NCBI GenBank assembly: GCA_002917775.1
Contig: KZ627146.1
Coordinates: 171,794 to 235,793 of the forward strand
Direction: 5' to 3'
Source: Glaciozyma antarctica PI12
Taxonomy: Eukaryota; Basidiomycota; Microbotryomycetes; Kriegeriales; Camptobasidiaceae
DNA length: 64,000 nt
Positions 8,975 through 20,526 of the stretch are shown piece by piece. How positions within the stretch are numbered: the first letter of the stretch is position 1; every line of letters begins with the position of its first letter. The position numbers and the translations under genes were made by a program. The notes beneath the pieces are model-generated. The model saw only the letters and a list, made by a program, of their open reading frames with translations, was not told where the DNA came from and searched no databases.

Positions 8975-11900
8975 TCAACGCACGCTCTCGCCAAACGCTC
9001 CCGCCGGCTGCACATATCTACGTCGCCAAAAGATCAGCAGCGATCCTGTTCAAAAAGCGATGGAGAGAAGGACGCACGAAAAGCCCTGGAACTGAGCCTG
9101 CACCGTCTCGGACAAGTGCGAATCCTCGACGACTGAATCCATCGGCGCCTCGCTCGTAAACTCGGTATCAAAGTTGCTCGTATCGGCGGGGTTCTCAACG
9201 CTAGGCTTGAAAGGCGGCTGGATCTTCTTGGCCATGAGGAGCTTGAAGTCGATGTGCTTTGCGAAGAAGGGATGGCGCTTGATCGAGTCGGCGCCGTTGA
9301 CTCCCAATCGAAGGGCGGGGTCGCGAGTGAGGAGGCCGGTGAGGAGGGAGCGAGCGTCGGGGGTGATCTCGTCGGGGAACTTGAGAGGGTCGGTGAGGAT
9401 CTGAGGAAAATGCGTCAGTGACCGGCTTGGGGTGCGACGGCACAAACTCACCTTCTGGTACATCTCGTTGGTGTTCTCCGAGTAGAAGGGAGGTAGACCC
9501 GTGAGCATCTCGTAGAGAAGAACTCCCAGCGTCCACCAATCGACCTACGAGAGCGAGCGGCGTCAGTGGCGGTCTTCGTCACTATGCGAGAGTGCTCACG
9601 GTCTTTTGGTAGCCGTGTCCTAGCAGGAGCTCCGGCGCGAGGTATTCAGGCGTTCCGCAGAAAGCTGTTGTAAGATAACATCAGCTTGATGCGCGCCACG
9701 CGAAGGAGTGATTGCGAGCGCACTGTTTGTAGTCTCCGACTCGGTCATGTTGAGCTTGCAGAGCCCGAAGTCGCAGAGAGCAATATGTCCCTGTAAACGA
9801 AAGCAGTCAGCGGACTGCGCGAGGCGAGCTACGAGGTGAACGAACCTTCCAGTCGATGAGGATATTCTCAGGCTTGAGATCGCTGTGCAGCGAGACGTCA
9901 GCTTCGAGCTCACCAACGACTGAAGAGGGGACGAACCGGTAGATGACGTTGAACTGGTGAAGATGCTCGAGAGCGCAAAGCAGCTCAGCGGCGTAGAACC
10001 TACTCCTCAGCTCGTTGAACCGCCCCTCGCGCTGGAGGTGGTGGAACAGCTCTCCGCCATTGATGAAGGCGAGGACGAGGTAGAGCTTTTCGGCGTTCTG
10101 GAACGAGAACTTGAGGGGGACGATGAACGGGTTGTTGACCTGCGCGAGAACGGTTCGCTCGGCGAGGGTGTGGGTGACTTCGGAGCGCGAGACGATGTGC
10201 GCTTTCCGAATCGTCTTGAGCGCGTAGATACGACCCGTGTCCTTCTTGCGCACTTGCATGACCTGCGAGCGACGTCAGAGAGGACGGTGACTAGAGGAGC
10301 GAGAAGCGTACCTTGCCGAAAGAGCCCTTGCCGATGACCTTGAGGAGGTCGAAAGCGTCGATCGTAAGAGACTCTTTCTGCGACGAGGCCAAGCGTCAGG
10401 TCCTGTTCGTAGGCGACGCGGAGGGAAGGAACGAACGGCAGCAGGCTTGTACGAGACCTGGATATGGAACTCGCCCGTTCCTCCCGACGAGGTGTACCAC
10501 TGGTCGTTGAGCTTGGTCGGGTCAAAGACAGGCGTGAATCTGCGTCAAAACGCGCCATCAGCACTCTCCCCAACCTCTCGTAAGAAAGCCGACTCACGTC
10601 ACGCCGCCGAGGAAGAGATCGTTGCCCATGTCGTTTCGGTTCTGGCCAGGAACGATAGGCGACGTGCGAAGGTACGCCGAGATCGAAACGTCCGATACGC
10701 GCGAAACATCGCTGTTCGCCCAAGTCAGTTCCCTCTCTGAGATTCCTCGACGCGAAACGACTCACAAGTCTGCGCGGTACATCCACACGGGCGCACCAAG
10801 ATCTCCTCCCATCGCATCCACCAACACCTCGTTCTTATCAAACTCGAGCACAACATACCTGCGTCCCCCATTAGCCCTCCTTCGCACACTCCCAAAAAAA
10901 AGAAGAAGAACTAACGGCAACCACCAAATCTGCTTCCTCTGCACACTATCCCTCCTACTCACCTGCTCTCCCTGCTCCAACGCCATCTTGATCCCCTGCG
11001 GCAAAACGACACCAGCAGGGAGCGAGAGCGCCTTGGCTTCGATGACTCGGATCGTGAGGAGTCCGGAGCGGGAGATAGGAGGACCTGAATCGGAGGAGAC
11101 GGGAGTGGGAGCGGGGGCGGGGGCGGCGGGAGGGGCGGCGGGGGTTGAGGAGCGCATGCCGGTCGCTTCTTTGAGCTCTGGAGAGGAGGTGAGTTAGTGA
11201 GGCTTCGCGTGGAAGAGCTTCTTGGTTTCGTCCCGAGGTCCGTATCCGCTTTCTGTGGTCTGGCGGGCGATAACTCGACCAAATATCCTCATAGCTCGCT
11301 TCATGCGACGAAGCTCGCCCAGCAGGATTGCGGCGACGTCCGTTCTCCCCCATCTTCCGCGTCGCAGTGAGCCCTTGACAACTGTGACAGTAGAGGGGCT
11401 CTCAAGAAAGCGAAGCATGAACGCCGGCAAGGGCTCTTCGATAACCTCGAAGCTACCCTCCCAGCGAGGCCCAGCGAGGTCGAGAGCGTCTGGGCTCGTC
11501 GCGCGTTCGCAAGCAGGAGAGATGCCTGCTGAGCCCAGCTACATGCTCCAAATATCACCCGAAGAAGACAGCTTCGTGCGAGCGAAGATGTACCCATTCA
11601 GGAGGACGTCGGAGCGCTGCTGGGCGTGGCTGGCTCGAAAGAGGTCGTTCGCCGTGAGAGGTCGCTCCTGCGACACCAACGAAGACCTTCACACCTATAA
11701 GCTCTGCCTCTGTATAGAGGCAGCTTCTGTAGAGATGGCTCGAGTCTTCGCAAGGCACTCCCATCGCGGGGGGTTAGGTGTGGCGTCGAGGCTCGGAGAC
11801 GGTGCGATCCATTCACGCAGCTTCTAGTCCAGCATCCACAGAAGTTCGTGCGCTCTCCGCACCGCAGAAGAGCTCTGCCTGCTGTCTAGCGGGAGCCACA

Positions 11901-12501
11901 TCCTTGACATCCGGACAGCCCGCTTCGACGAACGAAGGGAGCTCCCTGGAGAGCGTGATGGGGTCCTGCTGGACAGCGACCAGCGTCCACAAATAAATGG
12001 TTGGAATGCCAGCGACGAAAGGTTCCGCAAGTATCAGCAACACCACCATCGTTGTACAAAGGTGGTCTCGTCGGATCATGCTGGCTCTCCCGTCGCTGTC
12101 ATCCACTCCAGCTGGCGAACCTGGCAAGCCCAGAGCGTACCATACCGAGTGTGCTGTTCCACTGGAGCACAACCCTTGGCGAGCTCCCGGCCGAGACGCA
12201 GCAGGGCAACCAGCCCCCGCACGAGGTGAGGTCCAGCGCACCGATGCGTTCCTCGCGACGCTCGCCCAGTCCAGTTAGCCGTGAACAGCAGCAGCTTACG
12301 CGCTCTTCCCCTCAAGAGCATAGCACTTGCCCTCCCTCCTCCACGTCCCTCGACCAGCCAAGCACCCTCCTCGTCCCTCGGCCATCCATCCAGGCCTCCT
12401 CCTTCCCTCATCGTGCCCAGATCGATTGCTCCCCCCGCCCAGTCCTACTACCCGACCAACCGAAGAGCGCCCAACTCACTCTTCCCAAGCTTCCAGGACA
12501 T
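8975..12501 (-). CDS. YPK1: AGC kinase of the YPK1/Gad8 type
   Basis: Thirteen exons keep phase throughout: 12501-12480, 11177-10916, 10858-10766, 10711-10598, 10539-10437, 10377-10312, 10262-9937, 9882-9846, 9790-9724, 9664-9600, 9544-9452, 9400-9078, 9017-8975, giving 537 residues. The N-terminus MSWKLGK plus KLKEATG matches basidiomycete Ypk1, followed by a C2-like region (about 40-195). The kinase domain has GKGSFGK near 215, YALK (ATP lysine ~236), YRDLKPEN (~328-335), DFG (~348) and T-loop TFCGTPEY (~364). The hydrophobic motif is FQGFSY (~520-525). Such kinases act downstream of TORC2 and PDK1 in plasma-membrane and sphingolipid control. Intron 1 is 1,302 nt, over twenty times the usual size here. 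All key residues are present. Confidence 0.9.
11178..12479 (-). other. unusually long first intron of YPK1
   Basis: The first 22-nt exon (12501-12480, MSWKLGK) and the second exon (from 11177, KLKEATG) are both family-typical and share phase with the paralogue, whose equivalent intron is 48 nt. The 1,302 nt between them start GTGAGT and end TCTCCAG. The intron contains a strong hairpin near 11700-11725 (CTGCCTCT, GTAT loop, AGAGGCAG) and a smaller one near 12302-12320. No open frame inside it resembles a known protein. Confidence 0.7.
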
Positions 12502-13164
12502 GATGACGGTGTTGCCGCTTCGAGAGGCGGGGAGTGGGTGGGGGAAGTCGCGCGGTGGATCGGCGAGTTGATCAAGGAGCTGTAAGTGGAGATGGTCCTG
12601 GGAGAGTTGTGGGTTGGTGGAGGGGCGGTGTGGGGTGAGGCCAAGCGAGGTCGGAGAGAGTTTGGGCGGGAGGAGTTGCGGCGTCAGCTTGGGCTGGGGG
12701 GAACCGGTCTGCGGCTTCAATTCGAGCTGGTTTGGGCTGGTAGCTGCTGAGAGCGTTGCTATGTATGAGAAACTCTGGAACAGACTCTCAATGAAAGCGG
12801 ACAAGTTGCAGCAAAGACTGGAGCTGGGAGTGCCAGAGCTGCTCAGCCTGAGGAGCCTCCTCCTTCGACAAGGCTTCGCTGCCGAGTACACCAGATGCGT
12901 TAATTGCTGTAGGATTGCACTCAGAATCATCCTAAGGATAGCAGTTTGAGCTCCGGTGAGAGAGTCCCCCTCGCCCAGCGAGGCTTGATGTGCTGAGCGC
13001 GCGCCGACTTTAGTTGACTCCGCTCCTTCCCCTCGTCCTACCTCCTCCTCCACGCACGCTTTTCTCAGCCCGCTCAGTCCAACCGCCTTCGTCATCCCCT
13101 CCTCTCCCAACCAGCGCGCCGCCCCAACTCCTCCCCCGCCCCCTCATCGCGTCGCGTCTCCACC
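12502..13164. promoter_or_regulatory. divergent promoter region between YPK1 and CAC2
   Basis: The 663 bases between the YPK1 start (minus) and the CAC2 start (plus) must carry both promoters and leaders. The half next to CAC2 is very pyrimidine-rich on the plus strand, typical of the leaders in this window. No TATA box or named site was recognised with confidence. Confidence 0.45.
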
Positions 13165-16100
13165 ATGAAGGCACGCCCCTGCCCCCGTCCCCTCCTCACC
13201 GCACTAACCCCGTCCACAGGCCAAAGCCCTCGAAATCCGCTGGCACGACACCCAGTTCGTCCCCCCCTCCTTCCCTCGACTCGCGCACTAACCCTTCGCG
13301 CGCAGACCCATCTTCTCAGCCGACTTTCATGCGGTCCCGCCGGAGCAGCATAGGCAGATCGCTCATCCGTATGCAGAGGGAGAGAAGGTGGAGGAGGAGA
13401 AGATGTGGAGGTTGGCGACTGCTGGGGGGGATAGGCTCGTTAGGGTGAGTGCGGTTGGTTGGGTCGGTGCGGGTGGGCTCGCAGGGCTCGCGCGTGGTCA
13501 GCGCTATGGTGGGAGTGGCAAGGAGGACTGCGAGCGAGGGGGGAGGCCGAGGTCGCACTCATCTTGCGCGCTGCTGCTCTCGTGACGAGCAGCGGTGCGT
13601 CGAGGTGACTCCCGTGCGCTTTGTGGCCTCATGATGGGCCGACGGTCGCTTGCTTTTCACGGGCGCGATATCCACGACAAGCGCGCCTGACGCTCTCCCG
13701 AGCGAGGCGGTTGGAGGAGCAGCCGAACGCGAGGCCGCCAGCTGTCGGCGGTCACGTCCTGGCCTGGATCCGGGGTGGCACTTGGCTACAATCCAGTGTG
13801 CTTCTGCTGTCCGTGCGACAGCAGCAGTGAATGGATGTTCGAAGCATCGAGTGTTCCCTCTGAGCGAGAGACGAAACGCAAAGACGCGATGACTCCTCTC
13901 CGACTCGCGTGCCGCTGCTCCCAAAGAGCAGCTGCACAGTGATTTGGTGCGTGGCCATAGCTGTTCTTTGCGGCATCAGTCTCCTCGAAAGGGACCTTTT
14001 GAGGGGACACCGTGAGGAGACGCACGACTCCTCAGGCGCGTCCCTTGACGACAGGGGAGGATAGATGACCAGATCCTACCACCACCTCAGCGCACAGCAG
14101 GATCTCTGTGACCGGCCTGGATTCCTGAACAAAAAGAGCGGGTGCATTCCTCGATTTCTGGTGCGCTGCCGCTCTTCTGCAGGGCGGCACGGCCTGGATT
14201 TTTGGAGCGACGCGTCCCGCTGCGCTTTTAGAAACAAGGACACGCGGAGCTGAGGGCTTGCGGCATCCTGTCCTCCCGCGCCGTTGTTCTGCTGAAAGAG
14301 AAGCGAAGCGCGGAGGTAGATGGCGGCCAAGAAAGCCCTGATCCCTCTAGTCGATGGCGTTCGCGCGAAGGTGTGAACCGTCGCAGGCACCTCGAGACCG
14401 CTTCAGCGAGCTGCGACGCCTCCTGTTTAGGAGGAGTCGCCGCGCTCGTTGTGGTTGTCGCGCGTACGCCTGCGACGAGCGTACCTTTCGCGCAGTGAGT
14501 CAAGAGTGGGGAAGGACGACGCCGAGAGGCACTCGTCAGATCTTCTGGTCCGCCGCTACTCTTCCCGTGGAGGATGGCACGGCCTATATAACATGCGAGC
14601 GTGCCGCTCGATGTCAGCGACGACGATCAAGAGTGGCCGAGGGCCTCGCATCCCGCCGACCCCCTCGCGTCGCTGTTCTCCCACAGAGAGCAACGGCTTG
14701 CGAAGGTAAGGTCCAAGGACAGGCTCCCAGGGATTCGGACGCTCTCCTTCCTGCTCCCGATTCCGGCTCGTTGAAGCCCTGCTACGAATCGAGACGCTGC
14801 GCTGCATCCTCGACATCTGGAGCAGAGCTCCTCTCCTCTACGGAGAGCGGCACCTCCAGCTATGTGGAAGAGCATGGCTCGATTTGGGTCTTTCTTGCGG
14901 CGAGTGAGCTGCACTTGCCACAGGCGGGCTTCGCTAGGACGAGTCGCTGGAGGACGTCTTCCGCTCGCACCTCAGTCGCGTCTTTGCGTAAAGAAGCAGC
15001 GGCGTGATGGGGTCGATTCAAAGTCGTCCCTACTGCATCTCGTGCGGCTTGGCTTGCGCCGAATCTAAAAGAGGACAGGCGGGAGAGGCCACCTCGCTTT
15101 CTGGCGTCGTATCGTGCTCCTGGTGGAGCGGGGCGGCTCAGATAGGTGTCTGGTCTAATCCTGTCCAACGGGCGAGGCATTCCTCTTCGTCATCCCACGC
15201 CCACAATCTTGCCTCAGCGCACAACTTTCTTTCCATGTCCTCTACTAACGCCCTCCTCCACAGCTCTGGCTCGTCCACCCTCGCCCCCCTCCCCCTCCCG
15301 CACCTCTCGTCCTCGCTCCATCGACCTCCAATCTCCCAGCCCCCGTACCGCTCCCGTACGACGGCTCGCCCAAAGTCGAGTACCTCGCGACCTTGAAGCA
15401 GCACACGGGAGTCGTCAACGTCGTCCGGTTCTCGCCTGTCGGTGCGTTGCTTCCTCTTCCATGCGTGAAGAGGGCTGATGAGTGTGGTGCGCAGGGGAGA
15501 TGCTGGCTTCGGCTGGAGATGGTGTGTTCCGTTCGTCGCGTGCGGAAAAGGACGCTGACTAGGAATCGCAGATGGGAATATCTTGTTCTGGGTTCCGGGA
15601 GAGAGCTCCTCGACGTTTGGAGAGTCGGCGGAGGATAAGGCGTACGAGAAGGAGAGCTGGAGGGTCCAGTCGATGCTGAGGTGCGTTCGGGATTCTGGCA
15701 CGGAGGACGGAGCTGACGACGATGCAATTAGGACCAAGTCGGGGCAGGAGATTTACGACCTCGCGTGGTCGCCTGATGGGACTTACATTCTCGCTGGCAG
15801 CGTGGACCAGACTGCGAGCATATACGACGTAGCCGCTGGTTCGTCCTCGCTGGGTTCTTCAGCGAACAAGCTGACCTCGCGCACAGGCCATCTCGTTCAC
15901 ACGATCGCCGAACACTCCAACTACGTTCAGGGCGTCGCTTGGGACCCTCATAACCACTTCATCGCAACGCAGAGCAGCGACAGGTGTGCTTCTCGTCTCG
16001 TCGTCAACTCGAGCCTCGCTGACTCCAGACGCAGGTCGATGCACATCTACTCGCTCTCCAACAGCGCGACAAACGGACTCCAAGTACACGCCGTCGGCAA

Positions 16101-17492
16101 GAACTCTCGCATGGAAGTCTCGCACCAGGCCGGCGGTACCTGGCGACCTCCTACGCCGTCTCCGTCCCACGCCGACGAGTCAGACGTCAAGGACAAGGGC
16201 AAGGACGTCGAGCGCCCTCGAGCTCTCCACCGCTCGACCTCGCACGCCAGTGAATCCGACCGCTCCGACACGTCCGCTGCTCCCCGCCTCTTCCCCTCCA
16301 CCGACGGCGAAAGTGCCATGGATCCTCCCGCCATCCGTCCCTCCGGCTCTCGCCGCTCCTCCACCGCCTCGACTTCGAACGCATCTCCCGCAATCCTCCC
16401 CCACGGTCCAGCGGGCCACCTCCGCTCGCCTTCTCCCGCACCACTTCCCGCCATTCGTCCCGCCTCGCCGAAACCCGCTCAGATGAACGGCAAGACGGAG
16501 ACGCAGAAGCTGTACGGGGACGCCAATTCGACTCCCTTCTTCCGGCGCCTGTGCTGGAGTACCGACGGTAACCTCCTCCTCACGCCAGCGGGGCTGTTCG
16601 AGGATCCGTACGCCGGTATCGCGCCCGTCGTCGACCTCATGGAAGGCGAGAAGAAGAAGAGGAAGAACCCGAACCCCACGGCGACGGGAGCGGCGGCGAA
16701 GGATCCTGCGGCGCCAAAGCCGACCGTCTACATCTACTCGAGGAGCAACGTCGCCAGGCCTCCGATCGCCCATCTCCCCGGTCACAAGACGACGAGTCTC
16801 GCGATTCGGTTCTGCCCGATCCTACTGGAGCTGAGGAAGCTGCGTGCGGGAGGCGATGGCGAGGATGGAGATGGGGACGAGTGCTTGAACGTCGGCTTGA
16901 CGAGCGAGGGAGTCGAGGCGAAGCTCCCTGGGGACGAGAGGGATAGGAAGGACGGAGAGGAGGGCGAGCCGAGTCTCTTCGACTTGCCGTACCGGATGGC
17001 CTACGCCGTCGCGACTCTCGACGCGGTGTACCTCTACGACACGCAGCAGGCAGGCCCGATCTGCATGTTCGGAAACCTCCACTACGCACCCTTCACCGAC
17101 TTGAGCTGGTGCGTTCCTCCCCCTCCTCCGCTCTCCTCGCTAACTCTCCCCGCAGGTCCGCCGACGGCCAAACCCTCGTCGTCTCATCGCAAGACGGCTA
17201 CTGTTCCGTCATCGCCTTCGAACCTCTCGAGCTCGGAACACCGTACCATTCCTCCGCCCCTCTCGCTCCTCCTCCTCTCCCCTCCCTCGCCACCCTCCCA
17301 GCCCTCTTCAACGCCGCCGCCGTCGCTGCGCCCGTCGAACCGCCTCAGCCCGTCTTTGCGCCCGCGCCAGTCAAGAGAGCGGTCGAGGAGGGGGAGGCGC
17401 AGGAGAAGAAGAAGCCGAAGAGGGCGCAGTTGAAGCATATTGGACCTTTGGGGGGAGCGGCGCCGTCGTCAGGAGCTGGGGCGAGTTCGTGA
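13165..17492 (+). CDS. CAC2: chromatin assembly factor 1 subunit B (CAC2/p60), WD40 protein
   Basis: Ten exons (13165-13170, 13220-13254, 13306-13444, 15264-15441, 15495-15521, 15572-15680, 15732-15838, 15887-15983, 16035-17108, 17156-17492) give 702 residues in phase. WD repeats include HTGVVNVVRFSP, LASAGDDGNILFW, IYDLAWSPDGTYILAGS, HSNYVQGVAWDPH, FIATQSSDRSMHIYS and LSWSADGQTLVVSSQDGYC, the Cac2/p60 pattern, with a long disordered insert (~235-330) and a basic tail. CAF-1 deposits H3-H4 on newly replicated DNA. Intron 1 begins GCACGC (a GC-AG intron) and intron 3 is 1,819 nt. The gene lies between two paralogous AGC kinases on the other strand. Confidence 0.88.
13445..15263 (+). other. 1.8-kb third intron of CAC2, rich in stem-loops
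   Basis: Both splice ends are sound: exon 3 ends DRLVR before GTGAGT, and exon 4 begins LWLVHP after CTAACGCCCTCCTCCACAG. The interior holds several perfect or near-perfect inverted repeats with short loops: 13573-13593, 13804-13824, 13914-13932, 14013-14034 (nested in 13989-14046), 14413-14440 (11 of 12 pairs), 14596-14610 and 14831-14847. A TATA-like CTATATAACA lies near 14584. No open frame has a recognisable domain. It may carry a structured RNA, or be an eroded insertion. Confidence 0.65.
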
Positions 17493-17800
17493 GCGAGGCC
17501 GCAGAAATGCAGTTTTTGGTTCGTTGTTGCTGTCCCTGCTCTTTCTTCTCGCTCGGCGTGAGAGAGGGAGAGTAAAGCTTGGAGCGGATCGCACCTCTGA
17601 GGTGGTTTGCGCGTCGGTGTGCAGGACTGCAAGATCTCTCGGATGAGGCTTTGCTTCGTGCAAAGTCGCGCGCACTCGAAAGCAGACAAGTCGATTTATG
17701 CGGTGCAAAGGGGGAGCTAAAAGGAGGATATCGTGCAAATGCGGGAAAGGGGAGAAGGAGGGGATCGAGGAACGAGGGCAAGAACAAGGTTGCGAACGAC
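17493..17800. terminator. convergent 3' region between CAC2 and the second AGC kinase
   Basis: The 308 bases between the CAC2 stop and the kinase 2 stop belong to two converging genes, so both 3' ends must form here. No clear polyadenylation signal was seen, as is common in GC-rich fungal genomes. Confidence 0.4.
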
Positions 17801-20526
17801 TCAGCGAACGCTCTCTCCGAGCGGGCCAGTCGGTGCAGAAAACGTGAAGCCGTCGAACTGGGCCTGCGTCTGAAGGTCGCAGGCAGGGAGAAGTCAGCGG
17901 GCCTCGTCGGGGAGAGGAAGGAGGACGTACGGATTCTGAGAGCTGAGAATCCTCGACGACGGAATCGAGTGCTTGCTCGGCGAGGAACTCGGAGTCGACC
18001 TGCGTGCATAATTTCATCAGCAATCAAGCCCCTCGTACTGAATCCCTGTTGCGTACGTTGGACGTATCGATCGCACCTGCCCCAACGCCCAAATCAGCAC
18101 CTATTCCTCGCACGCAGCCTGGTAGGACTCACTCTCCACACTCGGCCTGAACGGTGGCACGATCCTCCTATTCGCCAACGCGGTCCAATCCAATCCATGG
18201 AAGAATAAGTGCCTCCGAATCTCCTCGGCGCCGTGCGAGCCGAGGCGCTGAGACGGGTTCTTCTGCAGGAGACTGGTGAGGATCCGACGGGCTTCGCCGA
18301 CGAGGTTGGGCGGGAAAGTGAGCTCTTCATTGACGACTGTGGGTGGGGGTTAGTGGGTGGTAGGGAGCGGAGAGGAGGGGACGGACTGCGACGGTACATC
18401 TGCGGAGGAGAGTTAGCAAGCGATCAGGAATGAAGGAGGGAGCAGCACCTTTTGGTGATCTGCGAACTCGCACCCGTCAGCTTCATTCCTCGCAAGGCAT
18501 CAGAGAAACGCACCCTCCTCGAAGAAAGGTGGAAGCCCCGAAAGCATTTCGTACAGCAGCACACCTGCTCGCTCTGTCAGCTCAACCCAGCTTCGTGAAG
18601 GAGCGAAACCCGTACCGAGGGTCCACCAATCCACGACGCGAGTATAGCCTGCGTTCACCAACGTCAATCTCAGTGCGACCTTGCTAATTGAGAGGCGAAC
18701 CTTCTCCCCTGCGATTCAAGGCGTTAGCTATCGCACTACTCAGGAGAGACGAGATCCTCACAAGATGAGCTCGGGCGCTGCAAACAAGCGAGGGGGACGA
18801 TCAGCATATTCCCTCGGAATGGCGACGAGCTCGACCTACCCAAGTACTCGGGAGTCCCCGCAAACGCTGCGAACGCGCTTCAGCCCCCGTTGCGAAGGAA
18901 GGGAGGGAGCGACGCACTGTTTGTTCGCTCGTTCTCGGTCATGTTGAGCTTGCAGAGTCCGAAATCTGCGAGCACGTCGTTTAGTTCGCTGAGCCTGGGG
19001 TGAAGATTCGGAGAAGACGCACCGCAGAGGGTGAGATGCCCCGTGTAGTCTAAGAGCGACGTTAGCGAGCCGCACTCCCGAGTGCGGGCGAGAGAACCTG
19101 CCGATGAGGATATTCTCCGGCTTGAGATCGCGATAAACGACGTTGAAGGAATGGAGGTGATCGAGTGCGCACAGGAGTTCGGCGGCGTAGAACCTGCTTC
19201 GGCTGAACCGACCCGACCCTCGTTCTGCAGGTGGTGGAACAGCTCTCCTCCATTCCTGAATCATCGGTCAGCGCTATTCCCCACCAAGATGACTGTTCAC
19301 TCCTTCAAATCCTGTCCCTCAGCTAGCTTCGCACCCTCTCACCTTGCCTCCACTCCTCACCTACCGCCTCCAGCCACGAAGAAGGACTCACACATACGCC
19401 AACACCAAATAAAGCTTCTCAGGGCTCTGAAAGCTAAACTTGAGGGGAACAATGAACGGCGACGAAACCCTCGCCAGCACCGTCCTCTCCGCGAGCGTAT
19501 GCGTCACCTCCGAGCGATTGACGATATGCGCCTTCCGAATCGTCTTGAGAGCGTAGATGCGGCCTGTGTCCTTCTTCCGAACTTGCATCACCTGCGTCGC
19601 GTGGGTGAGCGAGGTGGGGAGGGGTGGGAGGAGGGACGGACTTTGCCGAAGGAGCCTTTGCCGACGACTTTGAGAAGCTCAAAGGCGTCGATAGTGAGGG
19701 CTTCGTGCTGCGTTGTAAGTCTGGTGAGCTTGCGTACTAGGATCGAGGGAGAGGGCTCACCCTCGTCGGTCGGAATGCGACCTGCAGCCTAAACTCGCCC
19801 GCGCCATTCGTCGCCCTGAAACCTCGTCAGCCTCCTTCCCTCCCACGCCTTACGGAACACGCACTTGTACCACATATCCGTCGTCCTCCTCGGGTCAAAT
19901 CCGGGCTGCATCGTCGTGCTCGCCAGAAAGACGTCCCCGCTCTGGCTGTCCGTCCTCCCGTGCTGCTTGCCATTATGCGTGCGGTGGGAAGGGCGGAGGT
20001 AGGCTGAGAGAGTGATTTCGGCGGAACGTGAGACGTCGATTTGGAGGTTTGTAGGATGTAGGAGGGGGAGGAGAGGGTGCCGCCTGCGTTCGCCGAGTGG
20101 GGGTCAGCGTTTCCTACGCTATGGTGATGAGGACCTACCAAGCGCGTCGATAACGACCTCGTTACGATCAAACGTGAGGATAACGTACGGGAGGTGCCTG
20201 GGCACTCTCATCAGCTCCCACCCCCTCTCCCGCTCGAACGGGACTCACGCAAACATCTGCCTCTGCACGCTCTCCCGCTTTCGCCCTCCCAAGCTCCCCG
20301 TTGCACCATGCCCTCCGTGTGGCGCCTCCACCCCCGCTGGTAGTTGGAGGCCACGTCCCTCGATGAGCCGGATGGAGAGGAGGCCGCCTTCGACTGAAGT
20401 GGGCGGGAGAGAGTCGGTGGAGAAGGTGGAGCTTTGTTGTTCGTGCTCTGCTTCATAGGTTAGCTTGCTGCTACGCGGGCAAGGAGAGCGCGCACTCTTT
20501 GTGCCGAGCTTCCAGGCTGAGGACAT
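17801..20526 (-). CDS. second YPK-like AGC kinase, intron-rich, with apparent frame breaks
   Basis: About 21 exons are needed: 20526-20496, 20447-20249, 20197-20139, 20083-19865, 19815-19761, 19707-19642, 19591-19392, 19255-19102, 19049-19023, 18965-18918, 18866-18840, 18777-18762, 18708-18701, 18648-18616, 18564-18514, 18459-18449, 18399-18387, 18336-18133, 18076-18057, 17999-17931, 17869-17801 (~526 residues). [33 protein letters not shown]-loop TFAGTPEY, hydrophobic motif FDGFTF and the tail GESVR parallel the YPK1 neighbour. Exons of 8, 11, 13, 16 and 20 nt occur. The frame fails once between exons 3 and 4 (near 20040) and once near 19222 in the EGR block. Either this paralogue is decaying or the assembly has indels. 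One intron (19101-19050) uses a GC donor. Confidence 0.75.

Noticed and set aside
11813-12241. 142-codon frame with a hydrophobic stretch in the long YPK1 intron
   Set aside because: It has one possible membrane segment but no start context, homologous motif or exon chain. It was kept only as a remark on the intron.
13624-13692. Possible C/D-box snoRNA in the CAC2 intron (ATGATGG followed by CTGA)
   Set aside because: The C box deviates from RTGATGA, and there is no terminal stem bringing the two boxes together.
14354-15007. 217-codon open frame inside the long CAC2 intron
   Set aside because: It has Arg/Ser-rich composition without any motif or intron chain, and the intron splice ends are well supported by CAC2 itself. 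High GC makes long chance frames common here.
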